Positions 1 through 5,349 of a stretch of DNA of 5,349 bases are shown piece after piece. How positions within the stretch are numbered: the stretch's first letter is position 1; each line of letters begins with the position of its first letter. The notes under the pieces were generated by a model. The model saw nothing but the letters and a program-made list of their open reading frames with translations. It searched no databases and had not been told where the DNA came from. Source of the DNA: Chloroflexota bacterium (GTDB lineage: Bacteria; Chloroflexota; Anaerolineae; UBA4142). The position numbers and the translations under genes are program-made. The stretch lies in the NCBI GenBank assembly GCA_016200825.1, contig JACQEA010000375.1, positions 1 to 5,349 of the forward strand, given 5' to 3'.

Positions 1-199
1 CCAACCAATCCATCTCTGGCATTGCCAAATCCATCACGACGACATCGGGTTTTAGTTCGCGCGTCAATTGCACCGCTTCGCGTCCATCGCTCGCTTCGCC
101 GATGACTTTGATATCCGGCTCGGCTTGCAACAATGAGCGAATGCCTTGGCGCACAATCGTATGATCGTCCGCGATCACCACGCGAATTGGTTCGATCAT
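1..199 (-). CDS. NarL/FixJ-family response regulator, N-terminal part (cut by window edge)
   Basis: Cytoplasmic response regulator, the presumed phosphorylation target of the adjacent kinase. Translating from the ATG at 199 gives 66 complete codons that read as a receiver domain. It starts MIEPIRVVIADDHTIVRQGI, with the acidic pair at D11-D12, and reaches the phospho-acceptor Asp at residue 57 in the motif VVVMDLAMPEM. The IADDH..VRQG..LL pattern and the E-A-S-D-G-R-E-A segment are typical of the NarL/FixJ group. A C-terminal LuxR-type helix-turn-helix is therefore expected, but it lies outside the window. The start overlaps the kinase stop by 4 bp (ATGA), and a weak GGAAAG ribosome site lies inside the last kinase codons, so translational coupling is likely. 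The domain class is certain; the target genes are not visible. Confidence 0.93.
   Translation of the reverse strand, partial: MIEPIRVVIADDHTIVRQGIRSLLQAEPDIKVIGEASDGREAVQLTRELKPDVVVMDLAMPEMDWL
196..199 (-). other. ATGA stop/start overlap between kinase and regulator
   Basis: Read on the minus strand, ATGA contains both the start codon of the response regulator and the TGA stop of the kinase. The arrangement is typical of translationally coupled two-component pairs and fixes the regulator start. Confidence 0.9.
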
Positions 200-2271
200 T
201 TTTCTTTCCACGGTACTTCGACCATCACGCGCGTCCCTTTGCCTAAACGCGAATCAATCGTGACCGTTCCGCCGACGAGCGCGGCGCGTTCACGCATTCC
301 TAAAAGTCCCAGCCCGCGCCAATTGTCTTTCAATTTGAACGCGTCCTCCGCGTCAAAACCAATTCCGTCATCTTCCACTTGAACATGCAGTGTTCCGTTC
401 TTCTGGTTCAAGCGAATATTCACATGCGCGGCGCGCGCATATTTTGCCGCGTTGCTTACCGTTTCTTGCACGATCCGAAAAAGTGTCGTCTCGATAATCG
501 CGGGCAATCGCTTTTTCAATCCAATCGCTTCCACGCTCACGCGCGTTCCGAGCGATTCCAAACGATTTTCCGCGTACCGACGAATTGCCGGCACCAGACC
601 CAAATCGTCCAAGACCGACGGACGCAATTCCAAAATCAGTTGGCTCAGCTCTTTCAACGTTTGCGTCGTCAACATTTCCGTTTCCTTCAATTGTGTTTTG
701 AGATGCGCGAATTCTTCCGGCAGATGGCGTTCCGCGCTTTGCAAACCAATCGTTAGCGCGGTGAGCGTTTGTCCAACCTCGTCGTGCAATTCGCGCGCGA
801 TGCGCTTGCGCTCTGCTTCCTGCGCTTGAATTACTTTTTCGAGCAAGTGCGCGCGCATTTCTTCTTTGCGCGCGAGTTCGGCGTACAGGCGCGCGTTCTC
901 AATCGCCGCGGCGGCTTGATCCGCGAACGCTTGCAAGACCGGCACGTCGCTTTCCGCGAACGCATTCTCAAAAGAAAAACTATACGTCATCAACGCGCCC
1001 ACGCGAATCCCTTTCGAAATGAGCGGCGCGCCCAGCGCGCTCTGCACATCGCGCTGTTCCACCGCGTTGGAAAAATAAGCGCGGCTCTCGGCAGAAAAAT
1101 CATTTTGAATCGCGCGCACGTGCGCGGCAGTTTTCAACAGCATCGGCGTGGCGGTTTGAAACACTTTGCCCGCGATCGCTTCGCCCACGCGGAAACGCAA
1201 CTGCCGCGCCGCGTCCGCGTCCAACCCGTACGACGAGCGCACGATCAAGAGTTGCGATTCGTTTTCGTACAGAAAAAGCGCGATGCCTTGCACGGCGGGC
1301 AAAACGCCGCGCGCTTCGTGAATCAAAATGTCGAACAACGGATCCAGATCGAGCGTAGATGAAAGCGCGTGCGAAGACGCGACGAGCGCGCGCAATTCGC
1401 GCGTACGTTGCTCGACGCGCGCTTCTAATTCGCGATTCCAGCGCGCGATTTCGGCTTGCGATTCTTTCAGCCGCGCGCGCATTTCGGCAAACGTGCGCGC
1501 GAGCGCGCCCACTTCGCCTTCGCCCCCTTCGGCGAGCGGATGATCCAGATTCCCGCGCGCAATTTCATTCGCCGCGTGAATGAGCACGTTGACCGGTTTG
1601 ACCACGCGGCGCGTGGTGAGAAACGCGAGCGCGAGTCCGCCGCTGATCGTCAGAATCGCAAGCAAGATGAATTGCGTTTGCATTCGCCGCGGCAATTCAA
1701 ATGCTTCGTCTGCGCTTTGTTCGATGACCACATAGTACGGCGCGCGCGTCATCGGCGCAAACGCGATCACATGCTCGCCGCGCGGCGTCGGATGCACATT
1801 CGTGCCGGTCGCATTCACGCGCGCGGAGGCTTCGATCAAATGCCAATGTGGACTTACGGTGAGTGGTTGGTTCTCGCTGTCACTGTAAACCGTCGCGCCA
1901 ATTTCATTGAGCAGTTCGATGTGATATTTTTCTAATTCGATTGCAACGAGCGGCGTAATTTGTGTGGCGATAAAGAGGTCGGTTTGCGCGCGGCGCGCGT
2001 TATCGAGTGTGAGCGAGGGGAGAAAAAGTTTTTCGGGCGCGTCGCGTTCGCTTTGCGCGAGGCGTTCGTCTATTGCGCGCGCGAGTGATCGCGCGACGGC
2101 AACGCGTTCTTGAAAAACGAGGTTGCTGGCCTGCTGTACAGTTTGGAGCGCGACGATTCCGTAAATCATCAAGAACGCGGCGAGACCGGCCGTGACATAC
2201 AACATGATGCGCCACTGCAAACCAATTCGCCGGTAACGCGCCCACCCTGTGCGCCAGATCGCGTTTACCAT
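196..2271 (-). CDS. Membrane sensor histidine kinase (extracytoplasmic sensor, HAMP, GAF, HisKA_3, HATPase_c)
   Basis: A 691-residue inner-membrane kinase of the NarX/DegS/LiaS type. A basic N-terminus precedes a membrane helix at about 21-43. The extracytoplasmic sensor region spans about 44-197, and a second helix about 199-219. A HAMP segment (about 220-272) follows, then a charged coiled coil (about 265-295) and a GAF-like domain (about 303-460). The HisKA_3 dimerisation domain has the box ELHDEVGQ with phospho-acceptor H496 and the downstream motif ELRPSVLDDLGL. The ATP-binding domain shows the N box ETVSNAAKYA (N607), DDGIGFD at 634-640, GLGLLGMRERA at 653-663 and GKGT at 677-680. All catalytic motifs look intact. 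The sensor region carries H117, H142, H144, H160 and H167, and the whole protein has no cysteine. The ATG at 2271 is the only ATG before an in-frame stop at 2332-2334; its ribosome site is poor. The ligand is unknown. Confidence 0.95.
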   Translation of the reverse strand: MVNAIWRTGWARYRRIGLQWRIMLYVTAGLAAFLMIYGIVALQTVQQASNLVFQERVAVARSLARAIDERLAQSERDAPEKLFLPSLTLDNARRAQTDLFIATQITPLVAIELEKYHIELLNEIGATVYSDSENQPLTVSPHWHLIEASARVNATGTNVHPTPRGEHVIAFAPMTRAPYYVVIEQSADEAFELPRRMQTQFILLAILTISGGLALAFLTTRRVVKPVNVLIHAANEIARGNLDHPLAEGGEGEVGALARTFAEMRARLKESQAEIARWNRELEARVEQRTRELRALVASSHALSSTLDLDPLFDILIHEARGVLPAVQGIALFLYENESQLLIVRSSYGLDADAARQLRFRVGEAIAGKVFQTATPMLLKTAAHVRAIQNDFSAESRAYFSNAVEQRDVQSALGAPLISKGIRVGALMTYSFSFENAFAESDVPVLQAFADQAAAAIENARLYAELARKEEMRAHLLEKVIQAQEAERKRIARELHDEVGQTLTALTIGLQSAERHLPEEFAHLKTQLKETEMLTTQTLKELSQLILELRPSVLDDLGLVPAIRRYAENRLESLGTRVSVEAIGLKKRLPAIIETTLFRIVQETVSNAAKYARAAHVNIRLNQKNGTLHVQVEDDGIGFDAEDAFKLKDNWRGLGLLGMRERAALVGGTVTIDSRLGKGTRVMVEVPWKEK

Positions 2272-2424
2272 TTTCAGATTTTCGATGCGGGATTGTCGCG
2301 CGCGCGCCCAGCGCGTTGCGGTTGAAACAAATCAGCGGATGGCGCGAGAGGGGATTCTATCGGCGCGCCCTAAATTTTTCTTCGCGCTCACTTTCGATAT
2401 GAAATTGAAATTGGCGCGTTCGCC
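2272..2424. other. Intergenic gap before the kinase gene, no confident element
   Basis: This 153-bp stretch is the longest non-coding segment in the window. On the minus strand the first bases after the upstream stop can form only a 4-bp GGCG/CGCC hairpin, followed by AATTTCAATTTC; this is too weak to call a terminator. A TAGAAT-like hexamer near 2355-2360 has no matching -35 element. The kinase could have its own promoter here or be read through from the upstream genes; the sequence does not decide. Confidence 0.5.
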
Positions 2425-2946
2425 TCATTGGAATAAATCAATGAATATTGTTAGCGTCCTCTGTTTTTCCATTGCGCCAATATCAAAATCCAATTCCCAC
2501 TCGCCGGGCATTGCAAAAGGCAAGTTGATTGCATAATGTCCGTCACCCAATCGCTCCGCCACTTGGCGAAACGTACCGTGATCCATGTAACGCATTCGAC
2601 CGGTCACCAGAATGCGCGTGGAATCAATCGGTTGTTGCGCGGTGGCTTGATACAAAAACAATTCGGCCGTGCGCGTATAGCGTTCATCGCCCGGTTGAAT
2701 TTCTAACTTGGCTTGCAAGTCGCCTGCAATCGGAATCTCATTTTGAAAATTGAAAGGTTGCGGCATCCCGCCGATAACCAGTTGCAAATTATCCGGTGCA
2801 ATGATCGCGCGCGCAGTGGTCGCGGAATTTGTCGGGATCGTCACGGGAATCGGCGCGGGCGAATTCGCTCTGCCTTGCTCTGATATCCAAATCATTCCGA
2901 TTCCCGCGATTAACGTTACAAAAAAATAACTGATGCGCTCAATCAT
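2425..2946 (-). CDS. Small membrane-anchored YtkA/FixH-like protein
   Basis: A 173-residue protein with one N-terminal hydrophobic segment (about 7-22) and an extracytoplasmic beta-rich body. The segment could be an uncleaved anchor or a signal peptide. There is no lipobox cysteine, and no cysteine at all. The C-terminal part (about 82-172) matches the pattern I know from YtkA/FixH-like domains: a Met-x2-Met-x-His-Gly element (M118, M121, H123) and then G-D-G-H-Y-A-I-N-L-P-F-A-M-P-G-E-W (H137, M146). In such families the Met and His residues are candidate Cu(I) ligands, and members often sit beside copper-handling or oxidase-assembly genes. The neighbouring cupredoxin and CcdA-type genes fit that role. 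The start is supported by a ribosome site 24 bp into the gap, so it is probably co-transcribed with the gene upstream. The family call comes from pattern recognition; the exact function is unknown. Confidence 0.82.
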   Translation of the reverse strand: MIERISYFFVTLIAGIGMIWISEQGRANSPAPIPVTIPTNSATTARAIIAPDNLQLVIGGMPQPFNFQNEIPIAGDLQAKLEIQPGDERYTRTAELFLYQATAQQPIDSTRILVTGRMRYMDHGTFRQVAERLGDGHYAINLPFAMPGEWELDFDIGAMEKQRTLTIFIDLFQ

Positions 2947-2951
2947 TGTTG

Positions 2952-2959
2952 ACCTCTCT
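2952..2959 (-). promoter_or_regulatory. Ribosome binding site of the YtkA/FixH-like gene
   Basis: On the minus strand AGAGAGGT lies 5 nt before the ATG at 2946, inside the 24-bp gap after the CcdA-type gene. It is a good Shine-Dalgarno match and supports this start. Confidence 0.75.
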
Positions 2960-2970
2960 TTACGCCGCGC

Positions 2971-4311
2971 TCAACTCAACGGCAACATCTTGAACAACCA
3001 GCCGCTGACCACGTGAAAGTTTCCGGTGATCATGGTGAGACCAAAGAACAACATCACGATGCTCGACACGAGACCAATCGTGGGTGTGAATCGTTGCAGT
3101 TTTTGCGCGATGGGTAACACCCACGACAAACTAAACGCGGCGAGCAAAAACGGAATCGCGAGTCCGAGCGAAAACAAAAACATCGCGAGTCCGCCTAACA
3201 ATGCGGAACCGAGCAAGCCGGTGTACACCAACAACACACCGAGAATCGCGCCGCCAAAACACGCGAGACAACCCGTTGCAATCGCAAACCCGCTAACAAA
3301 CGTTTCGATAAAAGGCAAGCGCGAACTTTTTTGCACCGCCGCCGGCATCGGCATTTTGCAAACGATGGGCGCGCGCGCGCGATACGCGACCAGTCCCGCC
3401 ATCACGATCATTACAAACCCCGCGCCAATCGCGATTGGTCCGGTCGGCGTGAGCAAACCACTCGCGGCGAGTGCTTGACCCATTCCGCCCATCAATGCGC
3501 CGCCGAAAGTATACGGAATTGTAAAACCAAGCACGAATAAAAACGCGGTGAGCAAAACGCGGCGGCGCGCGGTTTTTGTTTGCGCATCCACACTCACACC
3601 CGCGAGCGTTGGTAAATAAAACGCGGTGAGTTGCAACAAGCACGGCGAAATCGCGGCGAGTAATCCCGCGCCCAACGAAAGCAACAATCCCAAACTCAAC
3701 GCGCTCGGTTGCTCTACATTCGCGGGATAATCAATCGGCGTGTCCCAACGCAAAATATTGCGACTCCCCGCGTTCACTTCGGGCAAGAGCAATTCAAATG
3801 TGTGATCGCCGTTCAACACAGTTTTCGGCACAGCGTTGAAAATCAACGCGGTCGTGCGATGATGGACTGCATCCGCAAGCACGCGCGATTCGGTCGCGAC
3901 AAAAATTTTTGTGCCGTCCACGCGCAGAATCGGCGCAAAGCGATTCGGCAAATCGCCGTAATGCACGGATTCGTTCGCAACAAATACCACCGAACGATCC
4001 GCGCCGAGAGTCGCGGCTTCGGCTGGACGATTCGTCAAGCGAAAAAATTCCGGCGTGGCTAAAATCACATCAACAGTTGTCCCTTCACTCGCGTTGCCGG
4101 TGCGCGTCAAACTTTGCGTCAGTTGAGTCGTCTGATTAGTGCGTAAGGTTGCCGTCGCGATTTGCGCATCGCGCCCCTGCGTTTTGACAATCGCGAGCCA
4201 GCCCAGCGCGACTACGCCGGCAATCGCGATCAACAATAACATGACTCCACTCCGCGCAAAAGAACGATTCCAAACTCGATTGAAAATTGCGGTCTGATTT
4301 GATTGCGACAT
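2971..4311 (-). CDS. CcdA/DsbD-type transmembrane thiol-redox protein with an N-terminal extracytoplasmic domain
   Basis: A 446-residue protein that probably carries electrons from cytoplasmic thioredoxin to the outside, as CcdA and the DsbD membrane core do. A basic N-terminus and a membrane helix (about 22-43) precede an extracytoplasmic domain (about 44-200) that I do not recognise and that lacks cysteine. Six membrane segments follow at about 205-227, 250-272, 289-310, 335-363, 368-393 and 409-430. The first holds the family motif A-A-I-S-P-C (C224). The fourth holds G-C-L-A-C-F-G-G (C348, C351), where CcdA has one cysteine. Basic loops after the first and third core helices fit a cytoplasmic location; the latter includes C318 in VCKMPMP. 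There is no C-terminal thioredoxin domain, so a separate partner is expected. The start at 4311 is chosen because AGGAGG lies 6 nt upstream. An in-frame ATG at 4338 would add nine basic residues, but those codons contain the ribosome site and the ATG lies in a hairpin stem. Confidence 0.88.
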   Translation of the reverse strand: MSQSNQTAIFNRVWNRSFARSGVMLLLIAIAGVVALGWLAIVKTQGRDAQIATATLRTNQTTQLTQSLTRTGNASEGTTVDVILATPEFFRLTNRPAEAATLGADRSVVFVANESVHYGDLPNRFAPILRVDGTKIFVATESRVLADAVHHRTTALIFNAVPKTVLNGDHTFELLLPEVNAGSRNILRWDTPIDYPANVEQPSALSLGLLLSLGAGLLAAISPCLLQLTAFYLPTLAGVSVDAQTKTARRRVLLTAFLFVLGFTIPYTFGGALMGGMGQALAASGLLTPTGPIAIGAGFVMIVMAGLVAYRARAPIVCKMPMPAAVQKSSRLPFIETFVSGFAIATGCLACFGGAILGVLLVYTGLLGSALLGGLAMFLFSLGLAIPFLLAAFSLSWVLPIAQKLQRFTPTIGLVSSIVMLFFGLTMITGNFHVVSGWLFKMLPLS

Positions 4312-4317
4312 TGTGCG

Positions 4318-4325
4318 CCTCCTCT
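4318..4325 (-). promoter_or_regulatory. Strong Shine-Dalgarno site that fixes the start of the CcdA-type gene
   Basis: On the minus strand AGAGGAGG is followed by the six bases CGCACA and the ATG at 4311. This is near-ideal in sequence and spacing, and decides against the in-frame ATG 27 bp upstream. Confidence 0.85.
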
Positions 4326-4334
4326 TTTTTCTCA

Positions 4335-4377
4335 GCATCGAACCGGAGCAGTCAAGACGACCGATCCGGTTCGATGC
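4335..4377 (-). repeat. Perfect 13-bp inverted repeat between the cupredoxin and CcdA-type genes
   Basis: The left arm GCATCGAACCGGA (4335-4347) and the right arm TCCGGTTCGATGC (4365-4377) are exact reverse complements, separated by 17 bases. In the minus-strand transcript the stem starts 6 nt after the cupredoxin stop codon. It ends about 9 nt before the ribosome site of the next gene. The bases after it are TGAGAAAAAAGAGG, not a U-run, so it is not a standard intrinsic terminator in that direction. Possible roles are protection of the upstream message from 3' decay, partial attenuation that sets the ratio of the two proteins, or a protein-binding dyad. Confidence 0.85.
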
Positions 4378-4383
4378 GCGAAA

Positions 4384-5349
4384 TTATTTTACTTCAACCG
4401 AAAACGTCATCAATGGATGGTACGCGCACACAACTTTGAAAGTGACCGGCGAACTGGGCGCGGTCCAATCATACGTTGCCGTTTTGCCGGCCGGAATATC
4501 CGGGCTGAGAAAGTTCAAGCCGTCTCCGATTCCGACAAGGTTGTGCTTTTCGTCATCGCCGTTCGTAAAATTAAAGCGAACTTTTTCGCCAACCTTCAAT
4601 TCTACTTTCGCGATGTCCCACGCGATATGTTCGGACTTGATGCTGACATTTTTCAAATCACTCACGGGAACTTGCGGCGCAACTTTGGCTTCAGGTTGTT
4701 TGACAGTGATCGTCAAACTCGGATTGGCCGTCTTGTTCGTTGTCGCTTTGAGATCACCGAGCTTGGTCGGCGCAGTCCAGCGAATTTCTTCGCTATCGCC
4801 GGGACCCAGCGTGATTTCTTTGATACCCATGTCATCGCTTTTGAAAGTGATCTTGCCCGCGCTCGTGCCGGCTACGTGTTTGACCGTGAGCCGGATTGAT
4901 TGACCGGCGGTCACGCTCAAAGTTTTTTGCGTAAAGCCGCTGTTGTTGATCGCGATGCTGAGCGATGGTTCGGAAACGTACTTGCGTTGCGCGGCAAGCG
5001 CGCTGCCATGCAAACCGGAATAATCAGACACAACTTCACCGACTACGCCGCCTTTGCCATCATCTTTATATTGCACCCACACGCCACCATGAATGTCGCC
5101 GTCGGCGGGATCTTTCACAAAAATAATTTTCGATGTCTTGACATCCAGAATGTAGATGCCATGCTCGGCGTTCGACGTGTACCAAATTTCGCTGCCATCG
5201 GGACTCAATAACGCGTGATCCGTCGTCAGACCGATATTGAATACATCCACGACGCCCATCGTTTGCAAATCAATCACGGTGCTGGTGTGACCTTGTTGAT
5301 TGTAACCAGGTCCTTCGCCTTTATCGGCGGTGTACAATTTCGTTTGATC
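4384..5349 (-). CDS. Beta-propeller/tandem cupredoxin protein with an amicyanin-like copper site, C-terminal part (cut by window edge)
   Basis: 321 residues plus a TAA stop are present; the frame is open to the window edge, beginning D-Q-T-K-L-Y-T-A-D-K, so the N-terminus is missing and no start is assigned. Residues 1 to about 120 read as the last blades of a YVTN-like beta-propeller (TSTVIDLQT, LSPDGSEIWYTS, IYILDVKTSK). Histidines lie at 21, 45, 63, 87 and 114. Residues about 129-217 form a cupredoxin-like domain lacking the Cys/His/Met ligand loop. Residues about 231-321 form a second cupredoxin with a full type-1 copper ligand set: H269 in EKHNLVG, then C308, H311 and M314 in VVCAYHPLM. 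The spacing Cys-x2-His-x2-Met with Pro after His resembles the amicyanin loop. The protein is presumably exported and an electron carrier or copper enzyme. Its single cysteine excludes a CuA centre, so it is not an ordinary NosZ. Confidence 0.87.
   Translation of the reverse strand, partial: DQTKLYTADKGEGPGYNQQGHTSTVIDLQTMGVVDVFNIGLTTDHALLSPDGSEIWYTSNAEHGIYILDVKTSKIIFVKDPADGDIHGGVWVQYKDDGKGGVVGEVVSDYSGLHGSALAAQRKYVSEPSLSIAINNSGFTQKTLSVTAGQSIRLTVKHVAGTSAGKITFKSDDMGIKEITLGPGDSEEIRWTAPTKLGDLKATTNKTANPSLTITVKQPEAKVAPQVPVSDLKNVSIKSEHIAWDIAKVELKVGEKVRFNFTNGDDEKHNLVGIGDGLNFLSPDIPAGKTATYDWTAPSSPVTFKVVCAYHPLMTFSVEVK

Noticed and set aside
769..1362. Long plus-strand reading frame of about 197 codons opposite the kinase
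   Set aside because: It lies entirely antisense to a kinase with intact motifs. It has an arginine-rich, low-complexity translation with no domain pattern, as expected from the GCG/CGC-rich codons of the real gene.
2372..2379. 8-bp palindrome GGCGCGCC
   Set aside because: GC-rich palindromes of this kind are frequent in this CGCG-rich sequence, so it does not stand out as an operator.
2350..2400. Possible kinase promoter with a TAGAAT-like -10 hexamer
   Set aside because: No -35 match is found at proper spacing, and a single AT-rich hexamer in this gap is weak evidence.
2398..2424. Possible terminator after the YtkA/FixH-like gene
   Set aside because: The stem is only 4 bp and the following AATTTCAATTTC is not a U-run, so read-through to the kinase cannot be excluded.
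3293..3643. Minus-strand frame inside the CcdA-type gene in a different phase
   Set aside because: The membrane protein reads through this region with family motifs in the other frame; the alternative translation is arginine-rich and patternless.
4311..4338. Upstream ATG at 4338 as start of the CcdA-type gene
   Set aside because: The nine extra codons contain the AGGAGG ribosome site, and the ATG itself is in the stem of the inverted repeat. The start at 4311 has ideal spacing.
4303..4903. Two overlapping plus-strand frames of about 196-198 codons opposite the cupredoxin gene
   Set aside because: They are antisense to a well-supported cupredoxin and cross the inverted repeat. Neither translation shows a recognisable motif or a convincing ribosome site.
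4384..5349. Identification as nitrous oxide reductase NosZ
   Set aside because: The propeller-plus-cupredoxin layout is similar, but the CuA motif with two cysteines is absent and an extra cupredoxin-like domain is present.

Overview
The window holds five protein-coding genes, all on the minus strand and tightly packed. No RNA gene, mobile element or CRISPR array is visible. In transcription order (right to left) they are: a C-terminal fragment of an exported beta-propeller/cupredoxin protein (5349-4384), a CcdA/DsbD-type membrane protein with an added extracytoplasmic domain (4311-2971), a small membrane-anchored YtkA/FixH-like protein (2946-2425), a NarX/DegS-type sensor histidine kinase (2271-196), and the first 66 codons of its NarL/FixJ-type response regulator (199-1). 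Both outer genes are cut by the window ends.

Organism: the sequence is moderately GC-rich. Alanine is often GCG and arginine CGC, which produces long CGCG/GCGC runs in the kinase gene. Shine-Dalgarno sites are purine-rich, and the kinase architecture (extracytoplasmic sensor, HAMP, GAF, HisKA_3) is common in environmental bacteria. My best guess is a Chloroflexota (Anaerolineae-like) bacterium, from general resemblance only. No taxonomic marker is present.

Right half (2425-5349): three genes for extracytoplasmic copper or thiol-redox chemistry. The fragment ends in a complete type-1 copper site with an amicyanin-like Cys-x2-His-Pro-x-Met loop, preceded by a copper-free cupredoxin-like copy and part of a histidine-bearing propeller. 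The next gene is a membrane electron carrier of the CcdA type that could move reducing equivalents across the membrane. The third is a small exported protein keeping the Met/His pattern seen in YtkA/FixH-like proteins. Spacing (24 and 72 bp) and strong ribosome sites suggest one transcript. A perfect 13-bp inverted repeat lies between the first two genes.

Left half (1-2271): a two-component system. The kinase stop codon and regulator start codon overlap as ATGA, so the pair is probably translationally coupled. A 153-bp gap separates it from the redox genes. Shared orientation makes it possible that the system controls the upstream cassette, but no operator or promoter in the window proves this.
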